From NCBI RefSeq assembly GCF_001577365.1, contig NZ_CP014513.1, positions 1,364,001 through 1,428,000 on the forward strand: 64,000 nt of DNA, read 5' to 3'. Below the pieces are notes generated by a model. That model saw only the letters and a list, made by a program, of their open reading frames with translations, had not been told where the DNA came from and ran no database searches. Positions 28,373 to 37,443 of this stretch are shown here, piece by piece. Source of the stretch: Frondihabitans sp. PAMC 28766. GTDB lineage: Bacteria > Actinomycetota > Actinomycetes > Actinomycetales > Microbacteriaceae. The position numbers and the translations under genes were made by a program. Within the stretch, counting starts at the first letter, position 1. The number at the start of each line of letters is the position of its first letter.

Positions 28373-29665
28373 TCAGGAGTCTCGGTCGCGAGAGCGCTCA
28401 CATACGCGGTCGTTCATGACTCCAGAGGCCTCCGATCCGCTAGATGACGCGGACTGCGGCCTGATGGAAGACGAGCGCGGCCGCCCGAGCGCCTCACCGC
28501 GATCGTCGAGCGTGGAGGCCACGATGTCGGTCGCATCGCGGACCAGAGGCAGGACGTGACGGGCGAACGACCGCGAGATCGGCTCGAGGATGGTGTCGCC
28601 GAGGACCGCGAGGGGGCCGCCGAGCACGATCACCTCGGGGCTCAGGATGCTGGCGAGGTCGCCCACCACCCGCCCGATCAGCCGCGCCGCATCCTCGATC
28701 ACGCGAAGCGCCGCGACGTCTCCGCCTTGGACGGCCCGCACCAGGTCTTCCGTCGACTGGATCGGTGTCACGGTGCCGAGCCGGTCGAGCATCGCCTGGA
28801 TAGAGGCCTCGGCCTCGAGACAGCCGCGGTTGCCGCAGCGGCAGGCCTGCCCGTCGGGCACCACCTGCACGTGCCCGACCTCGCCGGTCACCCCGGTGGC
28901 GCCGTTGAAGGGCTGGCCGTTCAGGATCAGCCCGGCGCCGATCCCCGATCCGACCTTGAGGTACACGAGATTGGTGGCCCCGCCGTGGAGGCCCCAGATC
29001 GTCTCGGCCACGCTGCCGAGGTTGGCGTCGTTGTCGAGCACCACCGGCACGCCGAGGCGGTCCTCGAGCTCGACGACGACGTCGACGAACGCCCACTCGG
29101 CCCAGACCGTCCCGATCACGGGCATCAGGTCGCGGCGGTCGATGGAGCCGGGGATACCGACGCCCACGCCGCTCAGCGCCTCCCACGAGGTGCCCGTCTC
29201 CTCCAGCAGCCGCGTGAGCACCTGCTTCGCGAGGTCGAAGCCGGCCCTCGGGTCGTACTTCTGCGGCAGCACCACGTTCTCTTCGGCCGCGATCGTGTAG
29301 TCGGGGTAGACGAGCACGACCCGCAGGTGCCGACGGCCGAAGCCGATGCCGGCGGCGACGGTGCCGTTGCTCGTGAGCAGCCGCACCGAGACGGCGCGGC
29401 GGCCGGAGCTCGTGGTGGGCGTCAGGCTGACGAGGCCGTTCTTGGCCATGTAGCTGACGATATTCGAGATGGTGGCGGTGCTGAGGCCCGTGCGACGCGC
29501 GAGGTCGGCCTGCGTGGAGGCGCCGACTTTGACCAGGGCCTCGACGACCCGCTGCTGGTTGCGCTTGCGGAGGGAGGTCTGCGAGCCGGGGCTCTGCGCG
29601 CGGGCTTGTGGCCGCGTTTCGGGGCTCTGCCGCCGGCCCGTCATTGGGCCTTGGGGATTTGACAC
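28373..29665 (-). CDS. ROK-family (NagC/XylR-type) transcriptional repressor, probable regulator of the chvE-ggu operon
   Basis: 430 residues. An N-terminal winged helix-turn-helix (about 32-95; SLRKRNQQRVVEALV, STQADLARRTGLSTATISNIV) is fused to a ROK sugar-kinase-like domain with the zinc motif CRCGNRGCLE and GEVGHV. Kinase-like residues (VGSGIGAGL) suggest sugar sensing rather than catalysis. It uses a GTG start with a -10 ending 7 nt upstream. The conserved operator at its own and the gguA promoter implies autoregulation and repression relieved by the imported sugar. Confidence 0.9.
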   Translation of the reverse strand: MSNPQGPMTGRRQSPETRPQARAQSPGSQTSLRKRNQQRVVEALVKVGASTQADLARRTGLSTATISNIVSYMAKNGLVSLTPTTSSGRRAVSVRLLTSNGTVAAGIGFGRRHLRVVLVYPDYTIAAEENVVLPQKYDPRAGFDLAKQVLTRLLEETGTSWEALSGVGVGIPGSIDRRDLMPVIGTVWAEWAFVDVVVELEDRLGVPVVLDNDANLGSVAETIWGLHGGATNLVYLKVGSGIGAGLILNGQPFNGATGVTGEVGHVQVVPDGQACRCGNRGCLEAEASIQAMLDRLGTVTPIQSTEDLVRAVQGGDVAALRVIEDAARLIGRVVGDLASILSPEVIVLGGPLAVLGDTILEPISRSFARHVLPLVRDATDIVASTLDDRGEALGRPRSSSIRPQSASSSGSEASGVMNDRVCERSRDRDS

Positions 29666-29672
29666 GCTCGAA

Positions 29673-29713
29673 TCATTACCTCCCGAACGAGTGTCGTCAA
29701 GAGGTTAACGCAA
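29673..29713 (-). promoter_or_regulatory. ROK repressor promoter, operator and leaderless start
   Basis: On the minus strand: TTGACG (29700-29695), 16 nt, TAATGA (29678-29673), then 7 nt to GTG. The operator motif CGTCAAGAGGTTAACGCAA (29695-29713) overlaps -35 exactly as at gguA. No ribosome-binding site is present. Confidence 0.8.
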
Positions 29714-29727
29714 ACCGTGACCTTGGA

Positions 29728-30381
29728 TCAGAGGTCGGCGCCGACCCAGTCGCCGGTCGCCAGGTAGGCCACCTTCTTGGCGATCGAGACCGCGTGGTCG
29801 GCGAAGCGCTCGTGGTACCGGCTGGCGAGCGTGGCGTCGACGGTGTCGGCCGGGGCGCCCTTCCAGGTCTCGCCGAGCACCTTGTCGAACACGCTCAGGT
29901 GCAGCTCGTCGATGCGGTCGTCGTCGTTGCGGATCTCCTCGGCGAGGGCGATGTCCTCCGTCGTCAGCAGCGTGATCAGCTTCTGGGCGATCTGCACGTC
30001 GAGCTGGCCCATCTCGGTGAACGTGGGGCGCAGCGACTTCGGCACGACCTTCTCGGGGAATCGGTAGCGGGCGAGCTGGGCGATGTGCTCGGCGAAGTCG
30101 CCCATGCGCTCGAGCGAGGCGCTGATGCGCAGGGCGCTGACCACGATGCGCAGGTCGCGTGCCACGGGGTTCTGTCGGGCCAGGATGTCGATGGCGAGCT
30201 CGTCGAGGGCGACGGCGCGCGCGTCGATGCGGTCGTCGTTGGCGATCACCAGCTCGGCGAGGTTGACGTCGGAATCGTGGAAGGCCTTGGTGGCGTTCTC
30301 GATCGACGCAGCCACGAGCGTCGCGATCTCGACGAGCCGCTCCTGTACCTCTTGGAGCTCCAGCTGGAATACCTCGCGCAT
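29728..30381 (-). CDS. phoU: Phosphate transport system regulator PhoU
   Basis: 217 residues forming two three-helix PhoU bundles. Repeated metal-binding signatures are visible in RIVVSALRISASLERMGDFAEHIAQLA (repeat 1) and YHERFADHAVSIAKKVAYLATG (repeat 2). PhoU binds the kinase SenX3/PhoR and the Pst transporter to silence the pho response when phosphate is ample. Start ATG 30381 has GGAGG upstream. It diverges from senX3-regX3 as in several actinobacteria, while pstSCAB lies 17 kb away. Confidence 0.95.
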   Translation of the reverse strand: MREVFQLELQEVQERLVEIATLVAASIENATKAFHDSDVNLAELVIANDDRIDARAVALDELAIDILARQNPVARDLRIVVSALRISASLERMGDFAEHIAQLARYRFPEKVVPKSLRPTFTEMGQLDVQIAQKLITLLTTEDIALAEEIRNDDDRIDELHLSVFDKVLGETWKGAPADTVDATLASRYHERFADHAVSIAKKVAYLATGDWVGADL

Positions 30382-30538
30382 TGTTGTGGTGACCCTCCTG
30401 GCCTCAGGTACATGTCTGCAATGGGCAGACCTTTGCCCACGCAGTGTGAGTGAGCCTCTCCCGGAAAGGTTAACGCCCGGTGATGCCCAAGAGAACTCTT
30501 GCCGATCCGCCTGGACGAAAACGCTCCCGGCACTGGCG

Positions 30539-30561
30539 GTCCACCTGCCGTTCACTAGCCT
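30539..30561 (+). promoter_or_regulatory. PHO box and -10 of senX3-regX3
   Basis: GTCCACCTGCC and GTTCACTAGCC are two imperfect direct repeats with an 11-nt period (30539-30560), matching the PHO box at pstS. TAGCCT (30556-30561) overlaps the second repeat and ends 7 nt before ATG 30569, predicting an autoregulated leaderless transcript. Confidence 0.75.
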
Positions 30562-30568
30562 GAGTGGC

Positions 30569-31729
30569 ATGCACAACCCCTGGCTGGTGCCGCTTTCGCT
30601 GGCATTCGGCATCGTCGTCGGCGCGGGCCTCGTGCTCCTCGTCGTCCTGGCGGTCGACCGGGGCCGACGGGCCCGAGCCCTCAGCGACGTCTCACTGCCC
30701 GACGGCGTCGGCGCGGTGCTCGAGACTCTCGACTCCGCCGGCTTCGTGGTCGACCCGTCGAACAACGTGCAGAAGGCATCGGCGATGGCGCTCGCGAACG
30801 GTCTCGTGCTGGGTCAGCACGTGGTGCACCCCGAGATGGTCGACCTCATCGAGCGTGCCCGCGATGCCGAGCACCCGGTCGAAGAGCAGCTGCTTCTGGC
30901 GCGCTCCCTGAGGCAGGAGACCGACCTCAGGATGCGGGTGCGCGCCTCGCGCCTCGGCAACCGCTACGTGATCGTGCTGGCCGAGGATCACACCGAGTCG
31001 CATCGGCTCGAAGAGGTGCGGCGCGACTTCGTCGCCAACATCAGCCATGAGCTCAAGACGCCGATCGGGGCTGTCGGCCTGCTCGCCGAGGCTCTCGAAT
31101 CGGCCGCCGACGACCCCGATCAGGTGCGCTATTTCGCGGGGAGCCTCACCCGCGAGTCCCTGCGCCTCGGCCGCCTCACGCAGGACATCATCGAGCTGTC
31201 CCGCCTCCAGTCGGCCGACCCTCTCGACGGCCCCGAACTCGTCGACGTGCGCCACGTGATCCGGTCCGCCGTCGAGCGCAACCGGGTCGAAGCCGAGGCC
31301 CGAGGCATCGAGATCGTCACCCGCGGGGGCAAACACGCGGCCGTCGTCGGCGATCAGGACATGCTTTCGGTCGCCGTCCACAACCTCGTCGCCAATGCCG
31401 TCCAGTATTCACCGGACGGATCGCGAATCGGCATCGGTGCGACCGTCACCGACAAGGGCGTCGTCGAGATCGCCGTGACCGATCAGGGCGACGGCATCGC
31501 CGAGTCCGACCGTGAGCGCATCTTCGAGCGGTTCTACCGCGTCGACCCCGCTCGATCCAGGCGCACGGGTGGCACGGGCTTGGGGCTCGCCATCGTGAAG
31601 CACATCGTGCAGAACCACGGCGGCGACATCCGGCTCTGGTCGCAGCTCGGCTCCGGTTCGACTTTCACCATCCGCCTTCCCGAGGCCTCCCAGGCCACGG
31701 TCCCCGTCCGAGGAGAAGCACAACCATGA
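30569..31729 (+). CDS. senX3: Sensor histidine kinase SenX3 (phosphate starvation)
   Basis: 386 residues. An N-terminal membrane helix (WLVPLSLAFGIVVGAGLVLLVVLAV, about 5-29), a PAS-like domain, then HisKA with DFVANISHELKTPIGAVG (the phospho-accepting His) and HATPase_c with N-box HNLVANAVQYS and G-boxes VTDQGDGIAESD and GGTGLGLAIVKHIV. Orthologues phosphorylate RegX3 when phosphate is scarce. It is coupled to regX3 by an ATGA overlap. Confidence 0.95.
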   Translation: MHNPWLVPLSLAFGIVVGAGLVLLVVLAVDRGRRARALSDVSLPDGVGAVLETLDSAGFVVDPSNNVQKASAMALANGLVLGQHVVHPEMVDLIERARDAEHPVEEQLLLARSLRQETDLRMRVRASRLGNRYVIVLAEDHTESHRLEEVRRDFVANISHELKTPIGAVGLLAEALESAADDPDQVRYFAGSLTRESLRLGRLTQDIIELSRLQSADPLDGPELVDVRHVIRSAVERNRVEAEARGIEIVTRGGKHAAVVGDQDMLSVAVHNLVANAVQYSPDGSRIGIGATVTDKGVVEIAVTDQGDGIAESDRERIFERFYRVDPARSRRTGGTGLGLAIVKHIVQNHGGDIRLWSQLGSGSTFTIRLPEASQATVPVRGEAQP

Positions 31730-32406
31730 CCCGAATTCTGATCGTCGAAGACGAGGAGTCCCTGTCCGAGCCTCTCGCGTTCATCCTCGAGCGCGAGGGC
31801 TACCAGGTCGCTGTGGCCGACGACGGCCCCAAGGCCCTCTCGTCGTTCGATCGGGACGGCGCCGATCTGGTGCTGCTCGACCTCATGCTGCCGGGGCTAC
31901 CTGGCACCGAGGTGTGCCGCGAGCTGCGCAGCCGTTCGCAGGTGCCCATCGTGATGTTGACCGCGAAGGACAGCGAGGTGGACATCGTCGTCGGGCTCGA
32001 GCTCGGCGCCGACGACTACGTCACGAAGCCGTACTCGACCCGCGAGCTGCTCGCCCGGATCCGGGCCGTGCTGAGGCGCCGCGTTGACCTCGAAGAGCTG
32101 AGCGACGCGATCCTGACCGCGGGGGAGATCTCGATGGACGTCGAACGGCATGTCGTGACCGTCCGAGGGCGCGACATCGCCATGCCGCTGAAGGAGTTCG
32201 AGCTGCTCGAGCTGTTGATGCGCAATGCCGGCCGGGTGCTGACCCGCGGTCAGCTGATCGACAGGGTGTGGGGCTCCGACTACTTCGGCGACACCAAGAC
32301 GCTCGACGTGCACATCAAGCGCATCCGCTCGAAGATCGAGGCGGTGCCCTCCGAGCCCGTCGCTCTCGTCACCGTGCGCGGTCTCGGCTACCGCATCGAG
32401 GCCTGA
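31726..32406 (+). CDS. regX3: Phosphate-responsive response regulator RegX3
   Basis: 226-residue OmpR/PhoB-type regulator. The receiver has DEE (about 8-10), the phospho-acceptor in LVLLDLMLPGLPG, the Thr of MLTAKD and Lys of VTKPYS. The winged helix reads LKEFELLELLMRNAGRVLTRGQLIDRVW and DVHIKRIRSKIE. It is expected to bind the GTTCACC repeats at pstS and at its own operon. RBS GGAGAAG lies inside the end of senX3. Confidence 0.96.
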   Translation: MTRILIVEDEESLSEPLAFILEREGYQVAVADDGPKALSSFDRDGADLVLLDLMLPGLPGTEVCRELRSRSQVPIVMLTAKDSEVDIVVGLELGADDYVTKPYSTRELLARIRAVLRRRVDLEELSDAILTAGEISMDVERHVVTVRGRDIAMPLKEFELLELLMRNAGRVLTRGQLIDRVWGSDYFGDTKTLDVHIKRIRSKIEAVPSEPVALVTVRGLGYRIEA

Positions 32407-32443
32407 CCGCCCTGCCGACGGAACTGACCCACCCATCGACAGT

Positions 32444-32478
32444 GAAGGGCCCCGACCGGAGTGCGGTCGGGGCCCTTC
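32444..32478. terminator. Bidirectional terminator after regX3
   Basis: GAAGGGCCCCGACCG pairs with CGGTCGGGGCCCTTC around a GAGTG loop; a perfect 15-bp stem between regX3 and the converging lipoprotein gene. Confidence 0.9.
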
Positions 32479-32498
32479 GTCGTCGCGCGCGAGTCGGC

Positions 32499-33047
32499 TC
32501 AGCCGGCGGGCGTCGTCGGCGCGTTGAACGGGATCGTGGAGGCGCCGTCGGTCGGCGTGCTCGAGACGGTCGGGCTCGGCTGCAGCGTCGCGTACATCTT
32601 GAAGCTGCCGTTGAGCACGGGCACCTTGATGCTCTTGCCGGTCGCACTGCCGTACTGCACGAAGATCTTGGCGAGGGCCCCGGGCTTGGCCTCGAGGTTC
32701 GTCAGGATGATCTGCTCGTCGCCGTTCTGCGTGCCGCGGCGCACGAGCGTGTTGCCGGGCACCGTGACCGAGGCGGTCTGCTTGCCACTGGTGCTCTCGT
32801 ACTGGAAGTTGACGTCTCTCGACGTGCTGCTGTTGTTGATCAGCGTGATCGACAGGCTCGCCGTCTCGCCCGAGTCGTCGGTGAAGACGATGGCGTTACG
32901 GATGTCGAGGCTGCCGACTTCGCTGCTGACACCCGCCTCAGTCGTCGTGATCGACGTCGTGTCCTGCGGGGTGATGAAGTTGCAGCCTGCGGTGAGGACC
33001 ATCACGGCTCCGGCCAGAACGACGGTTGCCGCGATACGTGCTCTCAC
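32499..33047 (-). CDS. Secreted lipoprotein, LpqE-like
   Basis: 182 residues. Signal peptide RIAATVVLAGAVMVLTAGC ends in lipobox LTAGC. The mature part is a single beta-rich domain (SLSITLINNSSTSRDVNFQYES, LVRRGTQNGDEQIILTNLEAKPG) resembling the PCu(A)C/LpqE fold; the Met/His copper ligands of true PCu(A)C are not obvious. A Ser/Thr/Pro-rich tail follows. It precedes carD on the opposite strand, as lpqE does in mycobacteria. Function unknown. Confidence 0.75.
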   Translation of the reverse strand: MRARIAATVVLAGAVMVLTAGCNFITPQDTTSITTTEAGVSSEVGSLDIRNAIVFTDDSGETASLSITLINNSSTSRDVNFQYESTSGKQTASVTVPGNTLVRRGTQNGDEQIILTNLEAKPGALAKIFVQYGSATGKSIKVPVLNGSFKMYATLQPSPTVSSTPTDGASTIPFNAPTTPAG

Positions 33048-33170
33048 AGGTTCCTCCAGAGTGATTCGAATGCGCTCTCAGCCTAGCCCAGACTCCATGT
33101 GCCAGACGTCCCACCCCTCGCCTCCGAGCGACCCCGTGGTAGTCTGGTGGCCCTGGAACGGAGCCCGCAC

Positions 33171-33653
33171 ATGCACTTCGAGGTCGGCGAGACCGTCGTC
33201 TATCCGCATCACGGTGCGGCCGAGATCACGGCGGTCAAGACGCGTGTCGTCAAAGGCACCGAAAAGCTGTATCTCACGCTCAAGGTGACTCAGGGCGACC
33301 TCGTCATCGAGGTCCCCGCCGAGAACGTCGACCTCGTCGGGGTGCGTGACGTCATCGGCCACGAGGCCGTCGAGAAGGTCTTCGAGGTGCTGCGCGCCCC
33401 CTTCGCCGAAGAGCCCAGCAACTGGTCGCGCCGCTACAAGGCCAACCTCGAGAAGGTCGCCTCGGGCGACGTCATCAAGGTCTCCGAGGTCGTGCGCGAC
33501 CTCTGGCGCCGCGACAACGACAAGGGCCTCTCGGCGGGCGAGAAGCGCATGCTCGCGGGCGCCCGCCAGATCCTCGTCTCCGAGCTGGCCCTCGCCGAGC
33601 ACACCGACGAAGAGCACGCCCAGAGCGTGCTCGACGAGGTCCTCGCATCGTAG
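33171..33653 (+). CDS. carD: CarD-family RNA polymerase-binding transcription regulator
   Basis: 160 residues. The N-terminal Tudor-like RNAP-interaction domain ([32 protein letters not shown]) binds the beta subunit; the C-terminal helical domain ([29 protein letters not shown]) contacts the -10 upstream fork and stabilises open complexes at rRNA and other housekeeping promoters. ATG 33171 follows GGAACGGAG. It is followed 32 nt later by ispDF, a common actinobacterial order. Confidence 0.96.
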   Translation: MHFEVGETVVYPHHGAAEITAVKTRVVKGTEKLYLTLKVTQGDLVIEVPAENVDLVGVRDVIGHEAVEKVFEVLRAPFAEEPSNWSRRYKANLEKVASGDVIKVSEVVRDLWRRDNDKGLSAGEKRMLAGARQILVSELALAEHTDEEHAQSVLDEVLAS

Positions 33654-33685
33654 GCGGTGCTGCCGCCTCTCCCACCCGTGCGGTC

Positions 33686-34891
33686 GTGGTCGTGGCGGCC
33701 GGCAGCGGTTCGCGCCTGGCGCAGGGGCGGCCGAAGGCGTTCGTCGAGGTCGCGGGCCGAAGCATCCTCGAGTGGTCTCTCCGTGGCATCCTGCGCTCGC
33801 CCGAGCCCTACCAGATCGTCGTCGTCGCGCCCGAGGCCCTGCTCGGCGAGGCGCGGGCGCTCTCGTCGACGGCCGCGGGCCACGCCGCCCGGCACGTGAC
33901 GGTGGTCGCAGGAGGCGAGACGCGTCAGCAGTCGGTCGCCCGCGGCCTCGAGGCGCTCGCCCCCGACATCACGACCGTGCTGGTGCACGACACCGCTCGC
34001 TGCTTCACCCCCGCCGCCCAGTTCGAGCTCGTCGCAGCGGCGGTCGAGACCCTCGGGCACGGCATCGTGCCCGGGCTGCCCGTCAGCGACACGATCAAGC
34101 GCGTCGACGAGCACGGTGCCGTGCTCGACACGGTCGACCGCTCCGAGCTGGTCGCGATGCAGACGCCCCAGGGCTTCCCGAGGGCCGAGCTCGACGCGGC
34201 CTACGCCTCGGCCGAGGTCGACCACACCGACGACGCCGCGCTGTTCGCCGCAGCCGGTCGCCGCGTGACGGTGGTCGCCGGCTCGCACGAGGCGTTCAAG
34301 ATCACGACGCCGTGGGATCTCCAGCGGGCCGAGCTGCTGGCGGGGGAGGGAGCCGCTACTGGCGCTCCGCCGGCTCTGCCGCGGGTCGGGCTGGGCATCG
34401 ACGTGCACGCGTTCGCTCCCGCCGACGAAGCCGCACCGCCGTTGCGCCTCGGCACGCTCGACTTCCCCGGTGAGCCGGGTCTCGTCGGCCACAGCGATGG
34501 CGACGCCGTCGCCCACGCGATCGTCGACGCCCTCCTGTCCGCGGCGGGCGAAGGCGACATCGGCTCGCGCTTCGGCACGTCCGACCCACAGCACGCGGGG
34601 GCCTCGGGCGTCGTCTTCCTCGAAGGGGCGCGCAGGATCCTCGACGGTGCGGGGGCCGTGATCGGCTCGGTGGTCGTGCAGGTCGTCGGCAACCGCCCGC
34701 GTGTGGCGAAGCGTCGGGTCGAGATGCAGCGCGAGCTGTCCCGCATCCTGAACGCCCCCGTCTCGGTGTCGGCGACGACGACCGACGGCCTCGGCTTCAC
34801 CGGCCGCACGGAGGGCCTCGCCGTCTTCGCGACCGCCGTCGTCACCCTGCCGGCAGGCCCGCCGTCTTCACACGACGGGGCCGCCAAGTAG
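33686..34891 (+). CDS. ispDF: Bifunctional IspD-IspF (MEP isoprenoid pathway)
   Basis: 401 residues. Residues 1-225 are IspD (CTP transfer to MEP): AAGSGSRLAQGRPKAF and HDTARCF. Residues 230-401 are IspF (cyclisation to MEcPP): GLGIDVHAF with its metal His, GHSDGDAVAHAIVDALL and TTDGLGFTG. In most actinobacteria these are separate genes, so the fusion is worth noting. GTG 33686 is the only standard start in frame after the carD stop, yet it leaves a very short first strand; an unusual upstream start cannot be excluded. Confidence 0.94.
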   Translation: MVVAAGSGSRLAQGRPKAFVEVAGRSILEWSLRGILRSPEPYQIVVVAPEALLGEARALSSTAAGHAARHVTVVAGGETRQQSVARGLEALAPDITTVLVHDTARCFTPAAQFELVAAAVETLGHGIVPGLPVSDTIKRVDEHGAVLDTVDRSELVAMQTPQGFPRAELDAAYASAEVDHTDDAALFAAAGRRVTVVAGSHEAFKITTPWDLQRAELLAGEGAATGAPPALPRVGLGIDVHAFAPADEAAPPLRLGTLDFPGEPGLVGHSDGDAVAHAIVDALLSAAGEGDIGSRFGTSDPQHAGASGVVFLEGARRILDGAGAVIGSVVVQVVGNRPRVAKRRVEMQRELSRILNAPVSVSATTTDGLGFTGRTEGLAVFATAVVTLPAGPPSSHDGAAK

Positions 34892-34900
34892 CCTTAGGCG

Positions 34901-36319
34901 GTGACCATTCGCCTCTACGACTCCCGCGCGCAGTCGCTCGTGGACTTCGCACCTCTCGTCGCAGGCCGCGTGGGGCTCTACGTCTGCGGCCCCACCGTCC
35001 AATCGTCTCCGCACATCGGCCACCTCCGCTCGGCGCTCGTCTACGACCTGTGGCGGCGCTGGTTCACCTACCGCGGCCTCGACGTCACCCTGGTTCGCAA
35101 CGTCACCGACATCGACGACAAGATCCTGAACCTCGCCAGCGAGACGACGGAGGAGTGGTGGGCGAGGGCCTACCGCTACGAGCTGGAGTTCACGGCCGGG
35201 TATCACGCTCTCGGCATCCTGCCGCCCACCTACGAGCCCCGTGCCACGGCGAGCGTCACCGAGATGCAGGAGATCATCGGTCGCCTGATCGACAACGGCC
35301 ACGCGTATGCCGCCCCCGATGTTTCCGGCGACGTCTACTTCGACACGCAGTCGTGGCCTGACTACGGCGAGCTCACGCACCAGAAGCTCGACGACATGGC
35401 CTCGGCGACCGACGCCGACCCGCGCGGCAAGCGCGACCCGCGCGACTTCGCCCTCTGGAAGGGGACGAAGGAGGGTGAGCCGTCGTCGGCGAGCTGGGCC
35501 TCGCCCTGGGGCGCCGGCCGACCGGGGTGGCACATCGAGTGCTCGGCCATGTCGCGCCGCTACCTGGGCTCGGCGTTCGACATCCACGGCGGAGGCCTCG
35601 ACCTGCGTTTTCCGCACCACGAGAACGAGCTGGCGCAGTCGACCGCAGCGGGCGACGCCTTCGCGACGCACTGGGTGCACAACGGGCTGGTCAACATCGA
35701 CGGGCAGAAGATGTCGAAGTCGCTCGGCAACTCGATCTTCGCCTCCGAGTTCTTGGCCCTCGCGCGCCCCGTGGTGATCCGCTACTACCTCGGCGCCGCG
35801 CACTACCGCTCGACCGTCGACTACCACGACGGCTCGCTCGACGAGGCCGAAGCCGCGCTCGACCGGATCGAGACCTTCCTCGAGCGCGCTCAGCGCCGTC
35901 TCTCCGACACCCGATTCGCCGGCGTCGGCGCCCGCGATGTGCCGACCGCCTTCGCCGAGGCCATGGACGACGATCTCAACGTGCCGCAGGCGCTCGCCGT
36001 GCTGCACGACACCGTGCGCCGCGGCAACGCCGGCCTCGACGACGACGACCTCGACACGGCGGCTCGCGAATGGCAGCACACGCTCGCCATGGTGGCCGTG
36101 CTCGGCATCGACCCCGCGTCGCCCGAGTGGCGCGGCAGCGACGACTCGTCGGCGCACACCGCCCTCGCCACCCTCGTCGAGAAGCTGATCGAGGCACGCC
36201 AGAGCGCCCGCGAGGCCAAGGATTTCACGAACGCCGACCGCATTCGAGCCGACCTGGCCGCTGCGGGCATCACCATCGAAGACAGCTCGACCGGATCGCA
36301 TTGGAGCCTGGAACAGTGA
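34901..36319 (+). CDS. cysS: Cysteinyl-tRNA synthetase
   Basis: 472-residue class I synthetase charging tRNA-Cys. HIGH motif [13 protein letters not shown] with the zinc Cys [10 protein letters not shown] just before it, WHIECSAMS with the second zinc cysteine, the HHENELAQS zinc His region, and KMSKSLGN. Uses a GTG start with TAGCCT ending 6 nt upstream, overlapping the ispDF stop. Its stop overlaps the rlmB start by 4 nt. Confidence 0.97.
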   Translation: MTIRLYDSRAQSLVDFAPLVAGRVGLYVCGPTVQSSPHIGHLRSALVYDLWRRWFTYRGLDVTLVRNVTDIDDKILNLASETTEEWWARAYRYELEFTAGYHALGILPPTYEPRATASVTEMQEIIGRLIDNGHAYAAPDVSGDVYFDTQSWPDYGELTHQKLDDMASATDADPRGKRDPRDFALWKGTKEGEPSSASWASPWGAGRPGWHIECSAMSRRYLGSAFDIHGGGLDLRFPHHENELAQSTAAGDAFATHWVHNGLVNIDGQKMSKSLGNSIFASEFLALARPVVIRYYLGAAHYRSTVDYHDGSLDEAEAALDRIETFLERAQRRLSDTRFAGVGARDVPTAFAEAMDDDLNVPQALAVLHDTVRRGNAGLDDDDLDTAAREWQHTLAMVAVLGIDPASPEWRGSDDSSAHTALATLVEKLIEARQSAREAKDFTNADRIRADLAAAGITIEDSSTGSHWSLEQ

Positions 36320-37365
36320 AGAACACCTCAGGAGCACGAAAGGGTCGCCCCGGCGCCGTCCGCCAGGGCAGCAAAGGCAAGCAGGTCGGGTCGGGCGGCC
36401 AGGGTCGTCAGGCCCTCGAGGGCAAGAAGCCCACGCCGAAAGCCGTCGATCGGCCCTATCACCCCGCCGGCAAGCGCAAGGCCGCCCAAGAGCGCCTCGA
36501 GACGGCCCGTGGCCGAGCCGGGTCGAGTGCCGAGCGCCCGATCCGCACGGCCCGCACGGCAACCGACCGCTCGGCACCTCCGCGCGGCAAGAAGCAGGCC
36601 GACGACAGCGAGATCGTGACCGGCCGCAACTCTGTGCTGGAGGCCCTCCGTGCCCGGATCCCGGCGACGGCCCTCTACCTGGCGACCCGCCTCGAGATGG
36701 ACGACCGCGTCAAAGAGGTGCTGACGCTGGCGACCCGCCGTGGCATCCCGGTGCTCGAGGTCATGCGCCCCGAGCTCGATCGGCTCACCGGCCCCGACTC
36801 GGTGCACCAGGGGCTCGCCCTCAAGGTGCCGCCGTACGAGTACGCCCACCCGACCGATCTGCTCGACCAGGCCGAGCGCCGCGGGCAGAAGCCGCTCTTC
36901 GTCGCCCTCGACGGCATCACCGACCCGCGCAACCTCGGTGCGATCATCCGCTCGGTCGCCGCGTTCGGCGGCCAGGGCGTCATCGTGCCGCAGCGCCGCT
37001 CGGTCGGCATCACCGCGTCGGCGTGGAAGACGTCGGCCGGTGCCGCCGCGCGCGTCCCCGTCGCCATGGCCGGCAACCTCACGCAGACGCTCAAGGCGTT
37101 CAAAGAGCGCGGCGTGTTCGTGCTCGGCCTCGACGGCGGCGGCGATGTGCAGCTCCCAGGCCTCGAGCTGGCCGACCAGCCGCTCGTGATCGTGGTCGGC
37201 AGCGAGGGCAAAGGCCTGTCGAGGATCGTGACGGAGACGTGCGACGCAATCGTCTCGGTTCCGATCACGGCGGCTGCCGAGAGCCTGAACGCGGGCATCG
37301 CGGCGAGCGTCACCCTCTACGAGATCTCGAAGCTGCGCGCCGAGCGCCGCGCCGCCAAGAAGTAG
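36316..37365 (+). CDS. rlmB: 23S rRNA (guanosine-2'-O)-methyltransferase RlmB
   Basis: 349 residues, GTG start overlapping the cysS stop. A long basic disordered N-terminal extension (1-95) is typical of actinobacterial RlmB and may bind rRNA. The SpoU/TrmH knot shows [25 protein letters not shown] and [14 protein letters not shown]. It methylates the ribose of G2251 (E. coli numbering) in the peptidyl-transferase loop. The operon ends in a long hairpin. Confidence 0.94.
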   Translation: MKNTSGARKGRPGAVRQGSKGKQVGSGGQGRQALEGKKPTPKAVDRPYHPAGKRKAAQERLETARGRAGSSAERPIRTARTATDRSAPPRGKKQADDSEIVTGRNSVLEALRARIPATALYLATRLEMDDRVKEVLTLATRRGIPVLEVMRPELDRLTGPDSVHQGLALKVPPYEYAHPTDLLDQAERRGQKPLFVALDGITDPRNLGAIIRSVAAFGGQGVIVPQRRSVGITASAWKTSAGAAARVPVAMAGNLTQTLKAFKERGVFVLGLDGGGDVQLPGLELADQPLVIVVGSEGKGLSRIVTETCDAIVSVPITAAAESLNAGIAASVTLYEISKLRAERRAAKK

Positions 37366-37370
37366 CCTCT

Positions 37371-37434
37371 GCCCTTACCTTTTCGGCTCGGCCTCCCCGT
37401 CTGAACGGGGCGGCCGAGCCGAAAAGGTAAGGGC
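37371..37434. terminator. rlmB terminator of the ACCTTTTCGGC hairpin family
   Basis: Perfect 23-nt inverted arms at 37371-37393 and 37412-37434, containing CCCTTACCTTTTCGGC and its complement, with a further CCCCGT/ACGGGG inner stem. It separates rlmB from the converging DUF4032 gene. Confidence 0.92.
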
Positions 37435-37443
37435 GAGGCGCGG

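Noticed and set aside
30466..30476. AGGTTAACGC upstream of phoU as a third ROK operator
   Set aside because: Only the inner 10 nt match the 19-nt motif, the TTGACG end is missing, and no sugar gene is near.
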